A DNA stretch of 16,194 bases from Hyphochytrium catenoides (lineage: Eukaryota > Sar > Hyphochytriomycetes > Hyphochytriales > Hyphochytriaceae): assembly GCA_900088475.1 (NCBI GenBank), contig FLMG01002142.1, positions 5,910 through 22,103 of the forward strand. The letters are read 5' to 3'. Shown piece after piece: positions 7,855 through 16,194 of the stretch. Each line of letters opens with the position of its first letter. Within the stretch, counting starts at the first letter, position 1. The position numbers were made by a program, and so were the translations under genes. The notes under the pieces were generated by a model. The model was not told the DNA's origin and did not search any database. It saw nothing but the letters and a program-made list of their open reading frames with translations.

Positions 7855-10720
7855 CTAGCGTCTAGAAGCCATCGCCATGGCGTAGGCCTTTGGTCGCGTC
7901 CTGTTCTGATCCACGGAGGCGACCTCAGGCTCCAACCTCTTGTTCGCCTTGCGCCGGTACTAAGAGAGAGAGAGAGACGAAGAGAGAGAAAATATTTCTT
8001 AGCCAGAAGGAGAAGAGAGAAGGCTCCTGGTCAACATTCACGTCCGGCCCAGATAGTCCGAGTTTGGCTCTGTGTCTTATCTTCTGTCTCCTTTCGCGTT
8101 TCTTTATTTTTGCCCTTGGTCCTCTCTCTTCCCATTCATCACAGTCTGTCAGTCTCTTTCTCCTTTCTCTCTCTCTTCCCTCTTCTCTCCCGATCCTTTG
8201 ACGCATCCATCTCCCCCGGTGAACTTACGTGGTCGATAATCTTTACCACGACTCCGTCTTTCAGCCCATAGTCGCGAGCAAGTGCTTGGACCACCCTAAG
8301 TTCAGGACAGAAGAGAAAGGAGAGAGGAACGTGCTCAGAAGAGGTAATCGTAAGAAGAGAGAGACAGCGAGAGTTGTGCTCTGTACCTGGATGGCCATCG
8401 TTTGATGTGGAACGGCCTTGTGAGTGCGATTTTCATGGAGTTCCGGAAACCTTTCCGTTGCTACGGCGACCAAATGGAAAGAGTCGAACAGAGAGAGAGC
8501 GTGTGAAAGCCAGAGAGAGACGGACGGTGAGATAAACGGTAACATAGGAGAAACAAATAACCAGAAACAGCCTAAAGATTGATAATCGGAAAGAAGAGAG
8601 AGACAGACAGAGAGGCAGAGAGAGAGAGAAAGAAGCGGAAAGAGAGAGATAGTGGTTCTAGAGAACATATGCTGAGGGCAGGATCACTTTGAACAGCTAC
8701 GGCGGAAAAAAGAGATGATCTTTCTCACAACACTTTCTCTCTCTTTACTCTCTGGCCTTTCACCCTTTCGTGACCACTTATCCGTCTTGGTCACACCTTC
8801 TCTCTCACTCTCCTCTCCCACTCTTTCTCCAACTTCCCCTTCTTGATACCCTCTCCTCCTTTGACGAAGAGGCCCGGAAATGCCTAAGCTTAGTCTCATT
8901 CCCCAGTCTTACGCTCATCTCTTCCTTCTTCTTGAGTATCTTCTGTAGGACGTGCTCGACCGCGGTCCGCGCGATCAGCTGCACGCGCTTCACATCCGCC
9001 TCATGGTTTCCCATAATGCTGCACAGCGTATAAAGAGGAGACGGGAAGAGAAGAGAGGAGAGAGAGAGAGTGAAACATTAAGACGACCAGCGGTTCATGA
9101 CACACACTAAAGAAGCACCGTGGGTGTACAAAAGGAAGGAGAAAGAGAGAGAGACAGAAAGAGAGAGAAGATGACTGCCCTGGCTAAAAGAGGGCCTCCC
9201 CATCCCCTCACATCAAGAGAAGCAGAGAGAAAGGAGGGATATAGACAAATGGTAACGAGAGTAACCAAGGAAAGGAAGAAGACAAGGGAAAGCAAAAGTC
9301 GTGGGAAAACGTACGTTATCCAGTCGTGCCTCAGCATCTTTCTGCCTATCTCCTCCACCTTCAGATTCTGCACGATGAAGGGATGCTTCAGGGCTTCTGC
9401 TGCAGAGATTCTATGGATAAGACGTGAGAGAGTGAGAGAGAAGGGAGCGAGAGAGGCCAAGGAGAGAGAGAGAGTGAGATTGATATGTCGATAGATAGAG
9501 ATTGTGGTCTTCTTCTTCTTACCTTTGCTTAGGATCTCTTTCTAGAAGACAGCGCAGCACAAAATCTCTAAAATCTGGGGAGAATGCTCTGGGAAGGGGT
9601 GGGAGAGGGTCGTGGCACTAGAAGAGGAAGCATAGAGAGAGAGTCAGAGAGAGCGCACAGGGTGAGGCCATCGGCAACCCTAAGCAACACTCATTATCCT
9701 TCCTCAAGGAGACCACTAGAAGGCGAGAGAAGAGCAAGAGGGTTAAGCAAGGACAAAATGCTGCCAAACTGTCGAGTGGCTTGCGTCTCTCCGTCCTCTT
9801 TATCTCTGTCATATTTTCTCTCTCTCTCGTTTAACATATTAAGTGCTTACAATGGCTTCTTCGACGCCAAAGAAGCCCTCGCTGAGGTCGAAGGGGAACT
9901 TCCCCAGGGCGAGAGAGAAGAGAACGAGACCGATAGACCAAACGTCTGAAGGGTAAGAGTACTCTCCTCCTAGGATACGCTCCGGCGCCATGTAGATCAT
10001 TGTTCCTTGGAACTCTATAAGGCCCAAGAGTCAGACAGTAGGGTTACCTACCCTTAAAAGAGAGAGGAAGAGGCCGGAGAAGAGAGAAGACCAGCACAGG
10101 GCACGCAGAAGTCCCTGCATTCTTTGTTTCGCCCTTTGGCGCTGTCTCTCGCTTCTCTCCGTGCCAGACTCCCCTCCCGCCGCTATTCTCCAGCTTAGCT
10201 CTTCCTCTTGTCTTATCTCTTTCTGCATATTTGGCTGCCTCTCTCCATTCTCCGTCTGTCACTTTCTCTCTTCTTCCCTGCTAACAGACATTCACTTGTG
10301 TCGCCAGCGCCCTCTTACCTCGTGCATGGGCTGTGGTTCCCGCGAGAGTAGTCGCAAGCCCAAAATCAGAAATCTGTAAGAGGAGTTAGCACGAACGGCA
10401 AGGATAGGATGCAAAGGTGAAGGTTCTACGAGCAAAAAGCAATAGGAGTCAGGAGTTAGAAAGAGAGCGAGAGAAAGAGAGAGAGAGAAAGAGGGGGCGA
10501 CGGATCGACGTCAGAAATGTCCGCACCTTGACATCACCTCTATAGTTAACAAGGAGGTTGGCTGGTTTGATATCTCTATGAACCATCCTGAAAGCAATAG
10601 CGCAGACGTAAGCGGACCCTGTAACTTCTCTCCTATCCTCTCCTCTCACCCTCTTCTCGGTCAGAGCTACTGACAACCACAAAACTGTGAAAGGAAGGAG
10701 GAAAATGCCCTCCTATATAC

Positions 10721-10756
<36 letters not shown>

Positions 10757-13700
10757 AAGACACTCTGCTCTTGCTGTGTACCTTTGTTTGTGAAGGTACG
10801 CAAGAGCTGAGAGGGCGGAGTGAGCAATGTGCGCTAAGATGATCTCATTTTTGATGCCGCCACGGTCCAGAATATCCTAAGGAGGCAATACAGGAGGATA
10901 TAGAAAAGGCATCAGACACGTTGTGAAGAGAATGAGCGCAGACGCAAACACCAGGTGAACGCAAGGAAGGCGTGTGGCTAGGCAGCCGAGCGAAAGGAAA
11001 GGAACAAAAGAGCGAGAGCAATGAGCCTAGCAGACACTAAGAAAGAGAAAGCATCCCCCGTTTATCTATTGAGGACGGACATCTAAGACGAAGCGAAAAA
11101 GAAGTGCTGACAAGAGGGTGAGAGGCAACGGAAAGAGGGGAGAGGGAGAAAGGGAGAGAGAGAGAATAGAGGATGTTAGGGTTCAAACCTGGAGGCATCC
11201 TCCATCCATGTACTCGATGACAAGATCCACACAGCTCTCCTGAGGCTTCGCATAAGCGCCGTAGAAACCCACGATGTAAGGGCAAATGTGCTCTCTGAAG
11301 ACAAAAGACGGCGTAGAAACAAGAAGACTTACTTCTCTTCTCTTTCTCGATATTTGGCCCAAACCTTCTCTCTCTCTCTCTCTCTTCTGGTGTCCTCCTC
11401 TCCATGCCTCACTTCTAGCCAAGCGTTTGGCTGCTCCAGAAGGGAGACCCTACCTGCCAATATTCTCCTGAGAGAGAAACTGAAGTCCGAATGGTCCTGT
11501 TTTGACTTCGATGGGAACCTGGAAGAGAAAGGTGAGGAACCGGTCAGGATAAAAAGGAGGTGCAAGGTCCACGAACGCAGTCTCATAATGTGGAGGAGAC
11601 AGCAACGAGGGTGAGGTGGAAGGTAGAGAGAACTGAGGAATTGAGAGAATGAGAGAGAGAGAGATTTCGGTGGCATTCAGCCAAGACCCGAAAGGATGTG
11701 AAGAGAGAGTGAGAGGCCCAAAAAGAGGAACTGATAACATTCCACTCCAATCAATTTTTCTCCTCTTTTGCTGACTCTTTTGATCTCCCTCCGTTCCTCT
11801 CTCATTCTTACCAGGTTCTCATGCAGTCCTCTCAGCTCCTGCATGACCATCGCCTGGTGCTCCTCCTTATATACCTGCAGCCGCTTCACGGCCACCAGCT
11901 TCAGGGTGGGAACGTAGAGCGCCATGTACACCACTCCTGACGCTCCACGCCCTAGCTCCTAATTCGTGAGAGAGAAAGAGAGAAAGAGGGAGAGAGAGGA
12001 GAGAAAAGGGAACGCGAGTGTGAGAGAGAGAGACAAAAGACCACCCTTCAAATAGAGAATCTTGAGAAAGCAAACGACAAGCACAACGAAAGGAGCCAAA
12101 AGCCCAACAAAGATGAAAGACGTTCTCTAACAAAGATGGGAGGTATTTTGGAGATGTAGGTCGATGTGCAACTTAAAAATGCAGAGAAAAGAGCACAGGA
12201 GAAGAGAAGGGAGAGAAGGCAAATAAAGGTAGAAGAGAGAACCTTAAGAAGTATAATGCTCTCTCCCAAATGCATTGGACCCGCTCGTTCTGCAGCTTCA
12301 AAGCTCTGCTCCTTCAGTATGTCCAGCTCCTCAGGAGACAGCGGCATATAGAAGTTTCCATCTTCTTGGTGAGCTTCAGCAGCAGAGTTGAGTAAGGAAA
12401 TAAGGAAGGGGGGGAGGAGAGGGGGAATGAACGGGGAGCGGGGGAGGAGTCCGAGAGAGAGAAAGGGACGGAAGGGAGGGTTGAGGAGAGAGAGAGAGAG
12501 AGAGAGAAGAAAAAGGGGAAGAGAGAAAGGGGGAGAGGCAAAAAGCGGGAAAGGGAGTGGAAGAGAAAGAGAAAGAGACCCCAGCGAGAAAGGGTGAAAA
12601 TGTGAGACAGTGACAAAGCAGAGACTGTAAAGACGAGATAGAGTCTCGCCGTTTCCTATTCTTTCTCCCTTGACTTTCTTCATCTTTCCTCCGCCACTTA
12701 CGAGAACACTCCCATGCTCTGCACCTCCTCTCCCCCACTACGAATCTATTCCTTACTCAATCTTTTTATCCTCTCTTTCAGAGAGAAGTTCTGAGACTCT
12801 TACCCGGTGGATGACCTTCATACAGCTGACCTTGGGGAGAGAGACGGCCACTGTCACTGCCTATATGGTGATGTGAATCATGCAGTAAACGAGCAGTGAA
12901 AGAGGAAAGGGAGATGTAGATAGGACAGAGCCGATATCCAGCAGGCGAGAGATCGTCTGAGAGAAAGAGGGAAGCAGAGAAGAAGAACGGAAGAGCAAGA
13001 GACACAAGGAGAGAAAACTTGGTGAAGAGAGAGACAGAGAAAGATCTTTGACCCCTTACCTCTCCCTCCTTGTTCGTAAAAAGCCCCACTGTTTCTCCTT
13101 AGACCCTCAATCTTCGGGGTCATTTGTGGAGAGAAGAGCTGTGGAGACTCTGTGGCAGCCTCGGGAGAGGAGGACAATGAGCTGCCCTGACTATAGGAGA
13201 TAGACGGCCGAGCCTAGCGAAACAGAAGCGGGGCAAGAGAGAGTAGGTGTGAGTGAGAAAGAGAGGAAGATAAGAGAGAGGAGAGGAAGTAAGTAGGAAA
13301 GGCTATTCAAGTGGGAGCCGAAGAGTCGCATCGGCCATTCCAATTCCTCGGAGAGAGAGAGACTGAAAGAGAGAAGAGAAAATTGCATGGCAGCGAAAGG
13401 AAGAGTGACGGGTTGAAGCCTAAGCAAGAAATATGCCCTCTCAGGAAGAAGCCCAGGAGAGAGAAAGGAGACTGGGAAGAGAAAGAACAAATGGAGATTG
13501 CGAGAGAGAGGGAGGCGTACCATAGAGACGATGCCGTTAACAGACAACTGCAGCTTGAGAGGAGGCTTCATTCTCGTCTGTGAGGCTCGGGCTTGCCTGT
13601 CTCTCCCATTCTCTTCCACCTTCTTCACTTCTTCTTCCTTCCTGTTGTTGAAAGGAAGAGAACGCGAAACGGAAGATGGGAAGCCCTCTTCTCTTTCAAG

Positions 13701-16067
13701 AGAGAACGCGCGTCGGGTTGGCGGCTCCACGCCTAGAATATCTGCTATAGGTGTTTGGGGAGGTGCCACAGGGGAGAGAACTCCTAATGGACAACATATT
13801 GAGAGAAAAAGATCGACATGGAGAGACGGAAGGGAGCGAGGAAAAGAGAGACAGAAAGAGATCGAGGGTGTTAGAATGGCACAAGCAATAGTCTAAGGAC
13901 ACTGAAATTAGGGAGCAGAGGATGATTCTTTATAGCCTCCTGACCCTTAGAGAATGTAGGGGAGAAGAATGTAGGTGAGAAGCCCACCCTTAGTGGGAGC
14001 TGAGGAAAAGATGGAGAGAGAAAAGTAGCAAAAGAGAGAGAGAGAGACGGACAAGAGGAAGGAAAAGAGAGAGAGCGCCCGGAGAGAAAGAAGAACTCCA
14101 TTTTGTGACGACTTCTGAGGCTGGAGACGATAGATGAGCATCAACTTGAAAGGTTAGAGCAAGAAATAAGATGGGAACAGAGATTAGGGGAAGCGACAGA
14201 GAGAGAGAGAGCACGAGAGAGAGAGAGGGAAGAGAAGAGAGAACGAGAGTCTTACTGGGACTGGGAAGCTTGACTTTCTCTTGCTTCCTCAGTCTCTCCG
14301 AGTCAGAAAGCTGTAGGCTGTTCGGTCTTCGGTCCGCTACCCCTTCCTCTAACCCTGTTCGATCCATTGCCAAGGAGGAGAGAGGTGTCTCTCGTAGGAA
14401 CGAAGAGTGAGAAGAGAGACGAATGATGTCTCTCGCCGCTTTGTGAAGTCTCTCATTCTTTCGCGTGGGGCCGCGCCGCCGCATGTGAGAAGCAAGGGCA
14501 GCGTCCCTCACGACATCTGAAAGGTGAGTTGTACGAAGCCTCTCTCCTCCGACCTGCCTCTGCACAATAAAGAAAGAGTCAGCGCAGGCACGAGTAAGAA
14601 AGGGACAACAAACCAGATGGCGATAGAAAGAAAGAAAGAGAGAAAGAGAGAGAGAGAAAGAGACAGAAAGAAAGAAAAGAGAGAGAGGGAGAGAGAGAGA
14701 GAAAGAAGAAGAGGTGGTGAGAAGGAAATGCAGAAGGAGGATGGATCATAGGTTATGCACAAAGAAGGCAGGATGATAGGAATATCTGCCGAGACCGTAT
14801 GGCTAAGCGAGACAGAATGACGGATAGGGAGAGAGACAGAGAAGGAAGAGAGAGAGAGACAGACAGCAAGGATACCACGAGAAGGAAGGTTCAAGAGTCT
14901 TACAATTGTTCTTTCAGGTGTGTCCTTTGCCAACTTCAGCACGTCTAAGACTGTGGCATCAAAGCTGTAGCGGTCGGAGGGAGAGCGGCGAGAGAAAGGA
15001 GAAGAAGGAAGACACTCTACATCATCAAGGCTGCTCCCTCTATCTTTCTTCTCTCTCTTCTCTCTTGCTCCTCTGGCTTCTCTCTCTCCTGCACTCAGAA
15101 GCAGCTCCCAGTCTGAACTGATGCTTCTTACTCTCCTCGCTTTTCCTGGATAGAGAGGGGCAGGTGGAGAAGAAGATTGCAAGAGAGAGCCGCTTCCTCT
15201 CTCTTCTACGGGCTCACTTCTTGCAGAAAAAGCAGGAGAAGCTTTCTCTCTCTCCCAAAGAGTGAAGCGGCGGGTGAAGACAGGACTGTGCGCTATTCCC
15301 AGGCTTTCCTGGTCGTCTGGGCCAACCTCGACCGTCATTAGGGGAGAGAGAGAGGGATCATTTCTCTCTCTTTGTTTCTTAGTAGAGGAGGACGAGGAGA
15401 GAGAGGCCCGGCGGGGAGTGGTATGGATGTCTCTCTCCCAGTGGTTCTCTTCATTGCCAAAGAGAGAGGAAGGTTCGTTGCGAGGCTTAAGACCCCGAAG
15501 TTCCGCGACAGAGCCGAGAGAGTAACGCATATTCTGTCTCTCTCCTGGTCCCCTTCTTCTCTCTTCGGCGCCAGGCGACCTACTCTCCAGACGTGAATCC
15601 GAGGCAAAGGAGAGAGAAGAAAGAAGATCCCCCAGTTCTCTTCTCTCTCTTCCACCCGATACATCTGCTCCAAGAGAGAGACGGCCCTGTGCTTCTTGAG
15701 CTCTTCTATGGAAAGACGCCGCCGCTGCTGCTGCAATCGCCGTGCGCGTGAACCTGGGCGACCTTGGCAAGTTGGGGACCTCCTTTCCCTCGATGACTGT
15801 TGACAATGCAGGTATCTTGGGTCTGCGAATAGGGAACGATCGTGTCTCTCTCTCTTTTTCTTCTCTCTCTTTCTCTCTTCCATCTGTCTCTCCTCCTCCA
15901 GGTCCTCGCTCCACCTGCAAGCCTTTGATGAAAGAGAGCGCAGGAGAAGCTCCTCCTAGGGCTACTTTGGACGTTGGAGGAGGAGAGAGAGAGGAGACGA
16001 TCGAGGGAGAGGGAGAGGCGGCGAAGAGAGAGGAGGAAGCCCTCTCTTCAGGTGCTTTAGACCCCAT
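7855..16067 (-). CDS. MAP kinase kinase-like protein kinase with long N- and C-terminal extensions, about 19 exons, ~1,102 aa
   Basis: Exons on the minus strand: 16067-14904, 14559-14256, 13783-13521, 13213-13060, 12860-12804, 12373-12243, 11958-11812, 11518-11454, 11294-11189, 10876-10782, 10587-10527, 10373-10319, 10014-9851, 9617-9523, 9410-9315, 9018-8913, 8460-8387, 8295-8229, 7959-7855. All junctions are GT-AG with matching phase and the total is 3,309 nt. An in-frame TGA at 16098-16100 precedes the start ATG. Residues 1 to about 690 are Ser/Arg/Glu-rich and largely disordered, with an internal docking-like motif at 560-569. The catalytic domain spans about 692-966. A basic tail follows to 1102. 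Such kinases phosphorylate Thr and Tyr of MAP kinases in the cytoplasm. Typical MAPKKs are about 350-520 residues, so this one is far longer. The acceptor of exon 6 could be 12373 or 12364; both stay in frame. An extra 30-nt exon (8696-8667) is possible. The first and last few exons are the least certain. Confidence 0.8.
8667..8696 (-). other. Possible 30-nt microexon in the kinase C-terminal region
   Basis: On the minus strand a strong acceptor (TCTTTTTTCCGCCGTAG) precedes 30 bases encoding LFKVILPSAY, followed by a possible donor GTTCTC like the one used after exon 6. The exon is phase 0 at both ends, so it fits between exons 16 and 17 without changing the frame and would add 10 residues. 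It may be constitutive, alternative or absent. Confidence 0.35.
9374..11958 (-). other. Protein kinase catalytic domain (MAPKK/STE7-like), residues 692-966
   Basis: In order: glycine loop GRGASGVVY (694-702), VAVK with the ATP lysine K716, alpha-C Glu in MVMQEL (E732), PYIVGFYGAY before beta-4 (767-776), hinge region IEYMDGG (788-794), catalytic loop HRDIKPAN (832-839), ISDFG (850-854), GTMIYMAPERI (871-881), SDVWSIG with helix-F Asp D891, and LERDPKQR with R954. All catalytic residues are present, so the kinase should be active. The GASGVVY loop, the MDGG hinge and the YMAPERI segment point to the MAPKK group. The HRD and DFG motifs sit on separate small exons of 61 and 55 nt. About 25 extra residues lie between alpha-C and beta-4. 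Confidence 0.93.
10721..10752. repeat. CT microsatellite (GA on the sense strand) in kinase intron 10
   Basis: A pure CT run on the plus strand lies close to the donor of the intron spanning 10781-10588, so the transcript carries GA here. Confidence 0.85.
12488..12512. repeat. GA microsatellite (CT on the sense strand) in kinase intron 5
   Basis: This GA run and the surrounding purine-rich stretch (about 12390-12600) form the pyrimidine-rich 3' half of the intron at 12803-12374 in transcript orientation. Confidence 0.85.
13545..13574 (-). other. MAPK-docking (D-site)-like motif RMKPPLKLQL
   Basis: Residues 560-569 have basic residues, a short Pro spacer and an alternating hydrophobic L-x-L-x-L, the pattern of MAPK docking sites in MAPKKs (basic residues, a spacer of one to six, hydrophobic-x-hydrophobic). 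It is followed by SVNGIVSM at the end of exon 3. In typical MAPKKs this site is near the N-terminus; here it is preceded by about 560 residues. Function is inferred from the motif only. Confidence 0.45.
14624..14710. repeat. GA-rich tract (CT on the sense strand) in kinase intron 1
   Basis: Runs of GAAA and GA fill the part of the intron 14903-14560 nearer its acceptor and act as an extended polypyrimidine stretch in the transcript. The intron is open in frame with exon 1, so a naive reading frame runs on into Ser-Leu repeats. Confidence 0.85.
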
Positions 16068-16194
16068 CGTAGGGTCAGGAAGGCGGCAGCAGAAGCCTCA
16101 TCGCTTCACAGCAAGTGCCCTCCCTTCGTGCGTGGAGGAAAGAGAGCGACACAGACACACAAACAGGAAGAGAGAGAGAGAGAGAGAGAGAGAG
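16068..16194 (-). promoter_or_regulatory. Upstream region of the kinase gene, ending in a GA microsatellite
   Basis: The first 100 bases upstream of the kinase ATG are mixed sequence with the in-frame TGA at 16098-16100. From about 16169 to the window edge the plus strand is pure GA. By comparison with the other leaders this could be the GA leader of a divergent plus-strand gene, or a CT-rich leader or leader intron of the kinase. The window ends too soon to decide. Confidence 0.35.

Noticed and set aside
8387-8460. Alternative frame TERFPELHENRTHK of kinase exon 17
   Set aside because: It looks protein-like but does not match the phase of exon 16 or of the best frame of exon 18. The chosen frame fits both sides.
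12704-12720. Possible 17-nt microexon encoding EHGSVL in the kinase gene
   Set aside because: The acceptor lacks a pyrimidine tract, and including it would put the next well-supported exon out of frame.
14100-14150. Possible extra exon in kinase intron 2 (frame DAHLSSPASEVVTKW)
   Set aside because: Exons 2 and 3 already join in matching phase, and this stretch has no good donor.
1-16194. CRISPR array, insertion sequence or other prokaryotic mobile element
   Set aside because: The only repeats are dinucleotide tracts and LRR coding repeats. No spaced direct repeats, transposase or terminal inverted repeats were seen, and the genes are spliced.

Overview
The window is eukaryotic nuclear DNA from a free-living protist or alga. 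Both large genes are split by many GT-AG introns. The introns, leaders and spacers are saturated with CT/GA dinucleotide microsatellite, which makes the open-frame picture full of spurious Ser-Leu and Arg-Glu proteins. The kinase resembles MAP kinase kinases, and the 28-residue ribonuclease-inhibitor-type leucine-rich repeats (LRRs) would fit a stramenopile or a chromerid/alveolate alga. That placement is a guess; the sequence alone does not fix the lineage.

Layout, left to right. Bases 1-735 are CT-rich with short non-repetitive islands and may hold the 3' end of an unresolved plus-strand gene. A GA-rich leader (about 900-1055) precedes a nine-exon plus-strand gene (1056-5928). I rebuilt it as a continuous 756-residue protein: a basic N-terminus, about eleven LRRs, and a long Ser/Arg-rich tail ending in a PP1-docking-like motif. 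Bases 5929-6700 are a non-repetitive spacer. A second GA-rich leader (about 6720-7176) precedes a small intronless plus-strand reading frame (7177-7488, 103 residues) of unknown function. It converges on a large minus-strand gene (16067 down to 7855) of at least 19 exons, encoding a MAP kinase kinase-like protein of about 1,100 residues.

The exon models were built by hand. Each junction obeys GT-AG, codon phases match across every junction, and the summed coding lengths (2,271 and 3,309 nt with stops) divide by three. The kinase catalytic domain is the most secure part. The kinase N-terminal region and its last three or four exons are less secure.

A functional link between the genes is only inference: one encodes a probable MAP kinase cascade component, and its neighbour has a tail with proline-directed and basophilic phosphosite-like motifs plus a possible PP1-docking motif. 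The points most worth a second look are the kinase activation segment, which has Glu where MEK1 has its second activating Ser; an internal MAPK-docking-like motif; the LRR protein's PP1-docking-like tail; and introns built as a purine tract followed by a complementary pyrimidine tract.
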